DNA of 64,000 nt from Mycobacterium sp. URHD0025 (lineage in GTDB: Bacteria; Actinomycetota; Actinomycetes; Mycobacteriales; Mycobacteriaceae): the NCBI RefSeq assembly GCF_000426065.1, contig NZ_AUEQ01000007.1, forward strand, positions 1 to 64,000, read 5' to 3'. The notes under the pieces were generated by a model. That model had not been told where the DNA came from. It saw nothing but the letters and a program-made list of their open reading frames with translations, and did no database searches. Numbering within the stretch: the stretch's first letter is position 1; each line of letters begins with the position of its first letter. Position numbers and translations under genes: made by a program. This document shows, piece by piece, positions 42,095 through 50,712 of this stretch.

Positions 42095-42808
42095 CTACGA
42101 GGTTTGCTCCGGGGCCTGATCGGCCCCGGAGTCGCGTCGGCGCCACGAGCGGTAGCCGCGATGGGCGGCGAACGCCCCGATGACGGCGGTGACGCACCAG
42201 ACGCCGATCGCGGTGTAGGCCAACGGCGCCGACAGATCACCGATCGACGCCCCTAGCGCGGTGTAGACGAATGCGCGTGGCACCGAGCCGATGAAGGCTC
42301 CGGCCGCCATCTGCCACAGCGGCACGCCGAACGCCCCGAAGGCATAGGAAGCCAGGGCGTCGGACAGGCCGGGGACGAAACGCTGCCCCACCACCGCCCA
42401 CAGACCGCCCCGCTGGATCTGGTGGTCCAGCCGATCTGCTCGTTGCACGCCGAGCAGGGCACGGGCGCTGTCGTGTCCGGCGCGCCGGCCGATGAGACTG
42501 GTCGCCACCGCGGTGCCGACGGTCGCGCCCAAGGTGACAAAGGTGCCCAACACCGGGCCGAACAGCACCCCGCTGCCCGCGGCGAGGATGGGGCCGGGCA
42601 CGAAAAGCGCTCCGAGGGCGGCTGAGACCACGACGTAGGCCAGCGGTGCGGCAGGGCCCGTCGAGGCGACCAGCCCTCGCACGTCGTCGACATCGATGAC
42701 GCGGGCCACGGCCACCAGATAGAACAGGCCGAACAGGAATGCCGCGAAGGCGACGAGCCGCAGGATGTGCGGCCGCCGATTCGTGGCGGGGGAGTCGTCG
42801 TCTGTCAT
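42095..42808 (-). CDS. TVP38/TMEM64 (VTT/DedA-like) membrane protein
   Basis: The 237-aa protein has about six hydrophobic segments and the VTT/SNARE-associated Golgi family core. G-P-I-L-A-A-G-S-G-V-L-F-G-P-V-L-G near residue 75 and G-Q-R-F-V-P-G-L-S-D near 140 mark the two re-entrant parts. The family includes lipid scramblases and DedA-type transporters. The substrate is unknown. ATG at 42808 was preferred to an upstream GTG at 42817. It converges on tex with 3 bp between stop codons. Confidence 0.85.
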   Translation of the reverse strand: MTDDDSPATNRRPHILRLVAFAAFLFGLFYLVAVARVIDVDDVRGLVASTGPAAPLAYVVVSAALGALFVPGPILAAGSGVLFGPVLGTFVTLGATVGTAVATSLIGRRAGHDSARALLGVQRADRLDHQIQRGGLWAVVGQRFVPGLSDALASYAFGAFGVPLWQMAAGAFIGSVPRAFVYTALGASIGDLSAPLAYTAIGVWCVTAVIGAFAAHRGYRSWRRRDSGADQAPEQTS

Positions 42809-42836
42809 GGCGGCCACGATTCTCCCGTACCAGACC

Positions 42837-43193
42837 TCACCCGGACGCCGCGTCGATCACGCCGTCGAGAATCTCGCGTGAGGTCGACAACTCCCGGATG
42901 GCCTGCTCGATCCGGTCGCGCTCGGCCGAAAGCGCGCCCAGTAGGCGGGGCGTGGCCTCAGCGGCAGGACCGCCGTCGGCGTCGCGCATACAGGGCAGGA
43001 GTGATGAGATGGTGCGGCTGTGCAGCCCGGCGGCGTAGAGTTCCTGGATGCGGATCACCCGGTCGACTGCGGCCTCCGAATATTCGCGTTGCCCACCGGG
43101 CGTGCGGTCGGACGTCAACAGGCCCTGCTGTTCGTAGTAGCGCAGCGACCGCTGGCTGACCCCGGTGCGGCGTGCGAGTTCGCCTATACGCAT
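42837..43193 (-). CDS. MerR-family transcriptional regulator
   Basis: The 118-aa protein has the MerR winged helix M-R-I-G-E-L-A-R-R-T-G-V-S-Q-R-S-L-R-Y-Y-E-Q-Q-G-L-L, then a dimerisation coiled coil and a short tail. Cysteine C66 (L-L-P-C-M-R) is its only visible potential ligand residue, so this is not a metal-binding type with paired cysteines. TATAAC (43205-43200) lies 6 nt before the ATG, so the mRNA is leaderless. It is divergent from the deacetylase-type gene, whose promoter has the long spacer typical of MerR targets. Confidence 0.9.
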   Translation of the reverse strand: MRIGELARRTGVSQRSLRYYEQQGLLTSDRTPGGQREYSEAAVDRVIRIQELYAAGLHSRTISSLLPCMRDADGGPAAEATPRLLGALSAERDRIEQAIRELSTSREILDGVIDAASG

Positions 43194-43215
43194 ATGCCTG
43201 TTATACCGGCGCGAC

Positions 43216-43247
43216 TTGCCCCTGACATTGGTGTCAGCTCGTAACGT
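43216..43247 (+). promoter_or_regulatory. MerR-type long-spacer promoter
   Basis: TTGCCC (43216-43221) and TAACGT (43242-43247) are 20 bp apart instead of 17. The spacer holds the perfect palindrome ctgaca-ttgg-tgtcag (43222-43237). The -10 ends 5 nt before the ATG of the deacetylase gene. MerR proteins activate such over-spaced promoters by twisting the DNA. Confidence 0.75.
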
Positions 43248-43252
43248 TGGCC

Positions 43253-44122
43253 ATGACCACATCGCAACCGCCTTTCAGCTACAGCCCGATCACCGAACGC
43301 GCGCCGATCCATTGGCCCGGCGGTGCCCGAGTCGCGGTGTACATCGGGCTCAACGTCGAACACTTCCTGGCCGACCGACCCTCGACCAGCATCTGGCCGG
43401 GTACCGCGGAGCTCACCCCCGATGCACTCAATTACGGTTGGCGGGACTACGGCGCCAGAGTGGGCATTTGGCGCACGATCGGGGCTCTCGACCGGTACGG
43501 CGTGCGACCCAGTGTGCTGCTCAATTCGGCTGTCATCGAACACCATCCGCAGATCGTGAAGGCTGGTCTGGAACGGAACTGGACATGGCTGGCGCACGGG
43601 CAGACCAATTCGATACTGCACACCGGTTTCGGCGTCGACGAGGAGCGTCGGATTCTCACCGCGATCGCCGACGACATCGCCGACGCGACCGGCCGGCGTC
43701 CGCGCGGCTGGATGGGTCCCGGCCTGACCGAAACCGTGTCTACCCCGGAGCTGTTGGCCGAACTCGGTTTTCATTACGTCCTCGACTGGACGAACGACGA
43801 TCAGCCCTATCCGCTGACCGTTCCCGGCATGCTCAGCGTGCCCTACTCGGTGGAGCTCAACGACCTCCTGATCTTCGGGAAAGGTTTCACCGGAGCCGAG
43901 TTCGTGCAGATGGTGATCGACCAGTACGAGCAGCTGCGTGCGGACTCGGCGACCAGTGGCCGGGTGTTGGCGTTGGCGCTGCATCCGTTCGTGATCGGGC
44001 AACCCTTCCGGCACAAGTACCTCGAGCAGGTGCTGGAGTACCTTTCGGCGCAGCCCGACGCGTGGTTGACCACCAGCGACGAGATCGCTGCCACGTGGCG
44101 GATTGATTGCGAACGCCAATAG
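43253..44122 (+). CDS. Polysaccharide deacetylase-family (PuuE/allantoinase-like) hydrolase
   Basis: The 289-aa protein is a NodB-type (beta/alpha) barrel of the carbohydrate esterase 4 superfamily. It has Y-I-G-L-N-V-E-H-F near residue 30 where typical deacetylases have T-F-D-D, W-R-D-Y-G-A-R-V-G near 63, and L-A-H-G-Q-T-N near 113. A-L-H-P-F near 240 carries a histidine. The N-V-E form and the D-Y-G motif are characteristic of the PuuE-type allantoinase and related amidases, so an amide or ureide substrate is more likely than a glycan. Its start ATG is leaderless and under the MerR-type promoter. Confidence 0.82.
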   Translation: MTTSQPPFSYSPITERAPIHWPGGARVAVYIGLNVEHFLADRPSTSIWPGTAELTPDALNYGWRDYGARVGIWRTIGALDRYGVRPSVLLNSAVIEHHPQIVKAGLERNWTWLAHGQTNSILHTGFGVDEERRILTAIADDIADATGRRPRGWMGPGLTETVSTPELLAELGFHYVLDWTNDDQPYPLTVPGMLSVPYSVELNDLLIFGKGFTGAEFVQMVIDQYEQLRADSATSGRVLALALHPFVIGQPFRHKYLEQVLEYLSAQPDAWLTTSDEIAATWRIDCERQ

Positions 44123-44159
44123 CTACAGCGCGATTGGCCCGGCAATCCTGGACCGGCAC

Positions 44160-44175
44160 TGTGAGTGGTGTCACA
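44160..44175. promoter_or_regulatory. Perfect CRP-type site before the P450 gene
   Basis: tgtga-gtggtg-tcaca matches the CRP/GlxR consensus TGTGA-N6-TCACA at every defined base. It is centred about 72 bp upstream of the P450 ATG, in the 117-bp gap after the deacetylase gene. The position would suit activation. Confidence 0.7.
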
Positions 44176-44239
44176 CTGCGATAGGGCCACAGGGCCGAAA
44201 CCCTGAGGCCCGCGTGTCGCGAACTCCGGGAGGCCCACG

Positions 44240-45538
44240 ATGACAGCTGTCACCGGCATCGCCAGTCGCAGCAACGGCACACCGCCACCGGTCGTGCCTC
44301 TCGCCGACATCGATCTCGCATCGCTCGAGTTCTGGGGGCGTGACGACGATGTGCGCGACGGCGCCTTCACGACACTCCGCCACAGCGCCCCGGTCTCCTT
44401 CTTCGAGGTGGCGGAGTACGCGGGATTTCCCGGTGGTGCGGGACACTGGGCATTGACGCGCCACGAGGATGTGCACTTCGCCAGCCGCCATCCCGAGTTG
44501 TTCAGTTCCAGCCCCACGAGCACGACGCTCAACGACGTTCCCGCCGAGATCGCCGAGTTCTTCGGGTCGATGATCACTTTGGACGACCCCCGCCACACCC
44601 GGCTGCGGTGCATCGTCAATCGGGCCTTCACACCCAAGGTGATCGCGCGGATCGAGCAGAGCGTGCGAGACCGTGCGCGTCGCCTGGTGTCGGAGATGGT
44701 CGACGCACATCCAGATGGCACCGCGGACTTCGTCGAAGAGCTGGCTTCGCCACTGCCGCTGCAGATCATCTGCGACATGATGGGGGTTCCGGAAGAAGAC
44801 CAGGCCAAGCTCTTCCACTGGACCTCTGTGCTCATGGGCGCCGGGGACGACGAGGTGTCCACCGATAAGTTCGACGCGTATCTGCAGGTGGCCACCGAGC
44901 TGGCCGGATACGGCGTCGCACTGGCCGAGCGGCGCCGCGAGCATCCCGGTGACGACTTGACGACCAGCCTCGTCGAGGCTGAAGTCGACGGAGAACGGTT
45001 GTCGTCCAACGAGATCGCGTCGTTCTTCATTCTGTTGACCGCCGCGGGCAATGACACGACCCGCAACGCGATCAGTCACGGCATGGTGGCGCTGAGTCGC
45101 TATCCCGAGGAACGGTCCAGATGGTGGAACGACTTCGACGGGGTATCGCCGACTGCTGTCGAGGAGATCGTGCGGTGGGCGTCACCGATCATCTTCATGC
45201 GGCGCACGCTCACCCAGGACGTGGAGCGCAGCGGAGTTCAGATGAAGGCGGGCGACAAGGTCTCGATGTGGTACAACTCGGCCAACCGCGATGAGCACGC
45301 CTTCACCGACCCGTGGCGGTTCGACGTGTCGCGAAACCCTAATCCACACTTCGGGTTCGGTGGTGGCGGCGTGCACTTCTGCCTGGGAGCCAATCTTGCC
45401 CGGCGGGAAATTCGGGTGGCGTTCGACGAACTGCGTCGCCAGGTTCCCGACATCGTGGCGATCGGTGAACCCGCCATCCTGCGTTCGGCATTCGTGCACG
45501 GCGTCAAACATCTGCCGGTTGCGTGGACCACGGCCTAG
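44240..45538 (+). CDS. Cytochrome P450, CYP124/125/142-like
   Basis: The 432-aa protein is a complete soluble P450. The I-helix oxygen motif is A-A-G-N-D-T-T-R near residue 275, the ExxR is E-E-I-V-R near 312, and the heme loop is F-G-F-G-G-G-G-V-H-F-C-L-G with the ligand cysteine at about 381. The A-G-N-D-T-T-R-N helix resembles the mycobacterial CYP124/125/142 group, which hydroxylates the ends of methyl-branched lipids or sterol side chains. The gene has ribosome site gggagg and a CRP-type site upstream. No ferredoxin gene is adjacent. It overlaps the convergent monooxygenase gene by 4 bp. Confidence 0.92.
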   Translation: MTAVTGIASRSNGTPPPVVPLADIDLASLEFWGRDDDVRDGAFTTLRHSAPVSFFEVAEYAGFPGGAGHWALTRHEDVHFASRHPELFSSSPTSTTLNDVPAEIAEFFGSMITLDDPRHTRLRCIVNRAFTPKVIARIEQSVRDRARRLVSEMVDAHPDGTADFVEELASPLPLQIICDMMGVPEEDQAKLFHWTSVLMGAGDDEVSTDKFDAYLQVATELAGYGVALAERRREHPGDDLTTSLVEAEVDGERLSSNEIASFFILLTAAGNDTTRNAISHGMVALSRYPEERSRWWNDFDGVSPTAVEEIVRWASPIIFMRRTLTQDVERSGVQMKAGDKVSMWYNSANRDEHAFTDPWRFDVSRNPNPHFGFGGGGVHFCLGANLARREIRVAFDELRRQVPDIVAIGEPAILRSAFVHGVKHLPVAWTTA

Positions 45539-46926
45539 GGAGTTTTGACCCGAGCTCGGCTGAACTTGCCCCGCCACTGCCGGGCCGGGTGCCGGTCGGG
45601 CAGCGCCGGACCGGCACCGAAGAGCTTGTCGCGCAACGTCCCCTGCGCATACTCGGTCTGTGCCAGACCGCGGGTCTGCAGCTCGGGCACCACGTGGTCG
45701 ATGAAATCCTCGAAGCTGCCCGGTGTGGTGATGTAACGGATGTTCACCCCGTCGACCCCGGCGTCCTGCCACTGCTCCAAGGCATCGGCGATTTGCTCGG
45801 GGGTACCGATGATCCGGGTCGATTCCTGTTGCTGGCGGACCAGGTCGGCGATGGTCGGGTTCGTGCCGGGCGGTGCGGCCGCGATGAGCGACTCGATGGT
45901 GCTGCGGGTGCCCTGAATGGTGGGGGCCAGGTCGCCGATCGGGGTGTGGTGATCCAGGCCGCCCAGATCGACGCCGATGCCGCCGCTGCGGTGCGCGATC
46001 AGACCGTCGACGCTGAGGAACTCGTCGAGTTCGGCTGCGCGGGCTTTGGCCTCGGCCTCGGTGGATCCGACCACGAACGACAACCCCTGGAAGAACTTGA
46101 TGTCCTCGCGGAGCCGGCCGGCGGCCACCGCGCGGTCCCGGGTGTCGTCGATGACGACGGCCGCACCTTTGGGTGAGGCAGCGTTGATGAACACGCCCTC
46201 GGCGTGGCGCGCGGCGAATGTCCTTCCTGCAGTCGATGTTCCGGCCTGAAAGACGACGGGAGTGCGTTGTGGCGACGGGAAGCTCAGGTGTGGGCCCTCG
46301 ACCTGGTATCGCTTGCCGACGTGATGGATCTTGTGCACCTTGTCGGGGTCGGCATGGATGCCGCGTTCCCGGTCCCGGACCAGTGCGCCGTCCTCCCACG
46401 ACCCTTCCCACAACTTGTAGACGACCTCGGTGTACTCCTCGGCCCACTGGTAGCGCTCGTCGTGCTCTTCGCGTTCGGTCAGTCCGAAGTTGCGGGCCGA
46501 GTTCTGTAGCGCACTGGTGACGACGTTCCAGCCGATGCGTCCCTTCGACGCGTGGTCGAGGGTGGAGATCTTGCGGGCGAACGAGAACGGGTGATCCTGC
46601 AGCACCGAACTGGTGATCACCAGGCCCAGGTGTTCGGTGGACAGGGCCAGCGCCGAGATGATCGCGGACGGATCGTGATTCGGGATCTGCAGGCCCTCGC
46701 GGACGTAGGTTTCCCAGCCGCCGCGGTAGTCGTCATAGAGCCCGACGACGTCGGCGAAGAACACCGAATCGAACTTGCCGCGTTCGAGCAGTTTCACCAG
46801 ATCCACCCAGACGTCGAGCTGATCGAACTCGAGGCTGCGGGTCTGCGGGTTACGCCACGACCCGTAGGACACGTGGGTGGCAGTGTTCATGGTGAAGGCA
46901 TTGAGGATCAGCCGCGGTCGAGTCAT
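45535..46926 (-). CDS. NtaA/DszA-family FMN-dependent monooxygenase (cassette A, second)
   Basis: The 463-aa luciferase-like enzyme belongs to the NtaA/SnaA/DszA/SoxA class. It starts M-T-R-P-R-L-I-L-N-A-F and has the core S-A-L-A-L-S-T-E-H-L-G, S-F-A-R-K-I-S-T-L-D-H-A-S-K-G-R-I-G-W-N-V-V-T-S near residue 120, and R-Y-x-W-A-E-E-Y near 155. Such enzymes use FMNH2 from a separate reductase to oxidise sulfones, thioethers or aminopolycarboxylates. GAAGGA lies about 7 nt upstream of the ATG. It is the last gene of cassette A, 31 bp after the paralogue at 46958. Confidence 0.92.
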   Translation of the reverse strand: MTRPRLILNAFTMNTATHVSYGSWRNPQTRSLEFDQLDVWVDLVKLLERGKFDSVFFADVVGLYDDYRGGWETYVREGLQIPNHDPSAIISALALSTEHLGLVITSSVLQDHPFSFARKISTLDHASKGRIGWNVVTSALQNSARNFGLTEREEHDERYQWAEEYTEVVYKLWEGSWEDGALVRDRERGIHADPDKVHKIHHVGKRYQVEGPHLSFPSPQRTPVVFQAGTSTAGRTFAARHAEGVFINAASPKGAAVVIDDTRDRAVAAGRLREDIKFFQGLSFVVGSTEAEAKARAAELDEFLSVDGLIAHRSGGIGVDLGGLDHHTPIGDLAPTIQGTRSTIESLIAAAPPGTNPTIADLVRQQQESTRIIGTPEQIADALEQWQDAGVDGVNIRYITTPGSFEDFIDHVVPELQTRGLAQTEYAQGTLRDKLFGAGPALPDRHPARQWRGKFSRARVKTP

Positions 46927-46957
46927 GGTGTTCCTTCTCCCGTTGGAAGTGAGCAGA

Positions 46958-48250
46958 TCATTGCGCGAGGTGTTCCCGCAGCGTGGTTCCGGCGTATTCG
47001 CGGCGAAAGAGCCCACGCTTCTGCAGGATCGGCACCACATGATCGACAAAGGCTTCGAGCCCATCGGGCAGCCGGTCGATGTTGAGGTTGAATCCATCAG
47101 CGGCACCGGAGCGAAACCACAGCTCCAGATCGTCCGCCACGGACTCTGGCGAACCCACCAGGTACCGGTGTCCGCCCGGGTTGCGGGTGAGCAGGTCGCG
47201 CACCGTCAGCCCTTCATTGTGGGACTGTGTCACAAGTGCTTTCGCAAATGCCGGACTGACAGCTGAGGCGGTGCGCGGTCTGTCCAACACCGCCGCGGAC
47301 ACGGGTTTGTCCAGCACGAGCAGCCCGGGATCCGCACCGATCCGCTGGGCCAGCCGGTCCCGCTCGGACTCGACGTCCACGAAGGCGTCGATCTCGGCTT
47401 TGCGGGCGTGCGCTTCGGCCTCTGTGCCTGCCACCACGATGAACAGGCCCGGCAGGATTCTGATCTCGCCGGAGCTGCGGCCGTGGCACCGAGCCTGTCG
47501 TTTGGCATCACGTGCGAACTCACGGGCCCCGACGATGTCGCGTTGGACCGTGAAGATGGCGTCGGCCCATTGTCCTGCCATCTCCCGCAGTTGCTCGGAG
47601 TCACCAGCTTGCACGATCACCGGTCGCCCTTGTGGTGTCGGCGGCAGCACGAACGGACCCGCGACGGAGAAGAAGTCACCGCGGTGGTCGATCGCGTGGA
47701 CCTTGTCCGGGTCCAGGTAGACCCCTGTGTGCGGATCACCGCGTATGGCACCGGATTCCAGGCTGTCCCACAGCGCCCGGACCACCGCCGCCGCTTCCTG
47801 TGCTTTGCGGTAGCGGTCTTGAGGGGCGATCGAGGCCACCTGCGAATAGTTCGCCTGCGCTGCCGGATTGAGACTGGTGACGATATTCCAGCCCGCGCGG
47901 CCGGCGCTGATGTGGTCGAGGCTGGCGATCTGGCGAGCGATCGTGAATGGTTCGGTGAACAAGGCGTTGACGGTCGCGATGAACCCGATGCGCTCGGTCG
48001 CCTGGGACAGTGCACTGAACAGGACTATCGGATCCAGCGCCCGCCACGGCCTGCGGTAGGCCTCGTCTTCCAGAGCGAGACTGTCGGCGAGGAACAGCGA
48101 ATCGAACAACCCGCGTTCGGCGATCGTGGCGATCTCGCGGAAGTGTGAAATGTCGACCGAGACGTCCTCGCTGTCCGCCCGCGTCCGCCACGCATGGTCG
48201 TGCCGTCCGCTGGCGAGCAGATTGAGGTTCAGGTGCAGACCTGGTGTCAT
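46958..48250 (-). CDS. NtaA/DszA-family FMN-dependent monooxygenase (cassette A, first)
   Basis: The 430-aa luciferase-like protein has L-N-L-N-L-L near the start, D-S-L-F-L-A-D-S near residue 50, F-T-I-A-R-Q-I-A-S-L-D-H-I-S-A-G-R-A-G-W-N-I-V-T-S near 105 and F-N-L-N near 390, which suit the NtaA/SnaA/DszA class. It is only distantly similar to its neighbour at 45535, so the two probably act on different steps or substrates. Its ATG overlaps the ATPase stop (ATGA), so it is made together with the transporter. FMN reductase is not encoded nearby. Confidence 0.92.
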   Translation of the reverse strand: MTPGLHLNLNLLASGRHDHAWRTRADSEDVSVDISHFREIATIAERGLFDSLFLADSLALEDEAYRRPWRALDPIVLFSALSQATERIGFIATVNALFTEPFTIARQIASLDHISAGRAGWNIVTSLNPAAQANYSQVASIAPQDRYRKAQEAAAVVRALWDSLESGAIRGDPHTGVYLDPDKVHAIDHRGDFFSVAGPFVLPPTPQGRPVIVQAGDSEQLREMAGQWADAIFTVQRDIVGAREFARDAKRQARCHGRSSGEIRILPGLFIVVAGTEAEAHARKAEIDAFVDVESERDRLAQRIGADPGLLVLDKPVSAAVLDRPRTASAVSPAFAKALVTQSHNEGLTVRDLLTRNPGGHRYLVGSPESVADDLELWFRSGAADGFNLNIDRLPDGLEAFVDHVVPILQKRGLFRREYAGTTLREHLAQ

Positions 48251-49860
48251 GAGGCCAGTGCCAACTGCGCGAGACGGCGCCCGGGAACCGCATCGATCAT
48301 GGCTCGGGTGTAGGGCGAGGCAGGAGAGGAGAATACGGTTGCGGTATCACCGGTTTCGACCACTTGTCCTGCCTTCAACACTACGACGCGGTGAGACAAT
48401 CGCTGCACGACGGACAGATCGTGGGAGATGAACAGATAGGTCAGTCCGAGGTCGTGTTGCAGTTTCAGTAACAGGCGCAGAATCTGGTCCTGTGTCACGA
48501 CATCGAGAGCCGACAACGGCTCGTCGAGCAGGATGATCTCCGGTTGCACCACGAGTGCCCTGGCGATGGCCACGCGCTGGCGCTCACCACCTGAGAGTTC
48601 CGAGGTGCGCCGGTCGAGCTTCTCCCGGGTGAGGTTGACGTTGTCGAGGGCGTCGCCGATCCGCTGCGCGTAGGTCGATCGGTCACCCAGATCGTAAGAA
48701 CGCAAAGGGCTTTCGAGTATCTGCCGTACGGTCCAGCGTGGGTCCAGGGCGGAATCGGGATTCTGGTAGACGAACTGGATGTTCTTCCAGTGCGTGCGGC
48801 GGCCCCGGTGGTCGAGTCGTGTGATGTCACGGCCGAGCACCTCGATCGATCCACAGGTCGGCTCGGTCAGACCGATGATCATCTTCGCCGTCGTCGACTT
48901 GCCCGATCCGGACTCGCCGACCAGGGCCAGCGTCTCGCCGCGACGCACCTCCAGACTCACGTCGGCGACGGCGGTGTGGCGGTTACGCCGGCTGACCCGG
49001 AATTCTTTGGTGACGCCGGTGACCCGGATGACTTCCTCGGCAGCCGACTGTTCAACTGGCGCAGGCGGACGTCCGACCGTGCCGCGCACGAGGGTGGCGG
49101 TGTAGTCCGATTTGGGTTGGCTGATGATCTCGTCAACCGGAGCGTCCTCGACGATGGTGCCGTGGCGCATCACCACGACCCGCGATGCATGGTCGGTGGC
49201 GACGCCGATGTCGTGGGTGACGAACAGCACTGTGGTGCCGTGCTCGGCGACCAGGCGGTCGAACACCCGTAGGACCTGGGCCTGGACGGTCACGTCGAGC
49301 GCCGATGTCGGTTCGTCGGCGACCAGCAACTCAGGGTTGAGCCCGAATGCGATGGCGATGAGTACGCGTTGGCGCGTACCGCCGGACAGTTCCCCGGGGT
49401 ACTGGTCGAGTCTCTGCTCGGGGTGGTCGATCTCGACCTGCTCGAGCAGCTCGATGCAGCGTTGCCGGCGTTCTCGCCGATTGAGTTTCTCGCCTTTGAG
49501 GTCGAAGATCTCGCCGATCTGGGATCCGATGGTGCGGACGGGGTTCAACGACGCGCCGGGATCCTGGGGGACCAACCCGACCGTGGTACCCCGGATGCGG
49601 CTCCATTCGCGCTCGGTCAATCCGACTGTGCTGGTGCCGCGAAGGGTGAGCGAGGTGGCGGTCAGTGCCGCGGTCTCCGGCAGCAACCCGATCACGCTGT
49701 TGGCCAAAGTCGTCTTTCCCGAGCCAGATTCACCGACGACGGCAACGAACTCGCCCGCGGACAGGCTCAAGCTGACCCCGTCGAGGGCGACCTTTCGTTC
49801 GGCGGTGGCGGTATCGGCCGGGTAGGTGACGGTGAGATCGGCAAGTTCGAGCAGAGACAT
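48247..49860 (-). CDS. Fused double ABC ATPase, peptide/nickel type (cassette A)
   Basis: The 537-aa protein is a fusion of the DppD and DppF type ATPases. The two Walker A motifs are G-E-S-G-S-G-K-T-T near residue 44 and G-E-S-G-S-G-K-S-T near 320. Signatures are L-S-G-G-T-R-Q-R and L-S-G-G-E-R-Q-R, and the Walker B motifs L-L-V-A-D-E-P-T and I-I-L-L-D-E-P-L. The first signature has Thr where Met/Gln is usual. It energises uptake through the two permeases upstream. Spacing to the permease gene is 15 bp, and its stop overlaps the first monooxygenase gene. Confidence 0.93.
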   Translation of the reverse strand: MSLLELADLTVTYPADTATAERKVALDGVSLSLSAGEFVAVVGESGSGKTTLANSVIGLLPETAALTATSLTLRGTSTVGLTEREWSRIRGTTVGLVPQDPGASLNPVRTIGSQIGEIFDLKGEKLNRRERRQRCIELLEQVEIDHPEQRLDQYPGELSGGTRQRVLIAIAFGLNPELLVADEPTSALDVTVQAQVLRVFDRLVAEHGTTVLFVTHDIGVATDHASRVVVMRHGTIVEDAPVDEIISQPKSDYTATLVRGTVGRPPAPVEQSAAEEVIRVTGVTKEFRVSRRNRHTAVADVSLEVRRGETLALVGESGSGKSTTAKMIIGLTEPTCGSIEVLGRDITRLDHRGRRTHWKNIQFVYQNPDSALDPRWTVRQILESPLRSYDLGDRSTYAQRIGDALDNVNLTREKLDRRTSELSGGERQRVAIARALVVQPEIILLDEPLSALDVVTQDQILRLLLKLQHDLGLTYLFISHDLSVVQRLSHRVVVLKAGQVVETGDTATVFSSPASPYTRAMIDAVPGRRLAQLALAS

Positions 49861-49875
49861 GTCAGATGCTCCAGG

Positions 49876-50712
49876 TCAGATGTTGTTGGACTTCAGCACG
49901 CGCCGGCTGACCACGCCCAAGGCGACGATCACCACGAGGATGACCGCGCCGGGCAGGGACGTGAGCCACCACGCGGTGGCCAGGTAGCTGCGCCCCTCCG
50001 CGACCAGAAGGCCCCACTCAGGTGTCGGTGGCGGGGCGCTGTACCCCAGGTAACCCAGCGCCGAGATGGCCAGGATGGCGGTACTCAGGTCGATGACGGC
50101 CAGCGCCACCACGGCACCGACCGCGTTCGGCACGATGTGACGGCGGATCACCGACCATCGGCTCTCACCGGACAGAAAGGCGGCCTCGACGTAGTCGAGA
50201 GCGCGCACCCGCATCACCTCGGCACGAAATACCCTGGCGAAGATGGCGATCGACCCGATCCCGACCCCGACACCCACGGACAACGGGCCTGCGCCGTAGG
50301 CGGTGACGATCCAGATCGACACCAGGAAACCGGGCAGCGCCAACAGCACATCGCTGAACCTCATGCCGACAGCGTCGGCGACCGGACCCGCCACGCCTGC
50401 GACGATGCCGATGATGCTGCCGACGATCAGTCCGACTGCCACAGCCAGACCTGCGGTGAGGATCGTGTGTGAGGTGCCGTAGATGACGCGGGTCAGCACA
50501 TCCCGGCCGAGATGGTCGGTACCGAACCAGTGGGCCCAGCTCGGCGGTTGGAACTTGTCCAGGCGGTTGCCGTTGAGCGGGTCCCGACTGGTGAACAAGC
50601 CGGGAACGACGGCCCAGGCGACCACCACGACGAGGACGGCACCCGATATCCGCACCGACCAGGGCGCGCCTCTGACCGCCGAGATGACCGGGGACGCGGC
50701 GATGATCGTCAA
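49876..50712 (-). CDS. ABC transporter permease, DppC type (cassette A)
   Basis: The 278-aa membrane protein has the N-terminal OppC/DppC segment, then H-W-F-G-T-D-H-L-G-R-D-V-L-T-R near residue 60. The EAA loop is R-A-L-D-Y-V-E-A-A-F-L-S-G near 170, with five or six membrane helices. P-P-P-T-P-E-W-G-L near 227 is typical of peptide/nickel permeases. Its start overlaps the stop of the DppB-type gene by 4 bp (ATGA). Confidence 0.92.
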   Translation of the reverse strand: MTIIAASPVISAVRGAPWSVRISGAVLVVVVAWAVVPGLFTSRDPLNGNRLDKFQPPSWAHWFGTDHLGRDVLTRVIYGTSHTILTAGLAVAVGLIVGSIIGIVAGVAGPVADAVGMRFSDVLLALPGFLVSIWIVTAYGAGPLSVGVGVGIGSIAIFARVFRAEVMRVRALDYVEAAFLSGESRWSVIRRHIVPNAVGAVVALAVIDLSTAILAISALGYLGYSAPPPTPEWGLLVAEGRSYLATAWWLTSLPGAVILVVIVALGVVSRRVLKSNNI

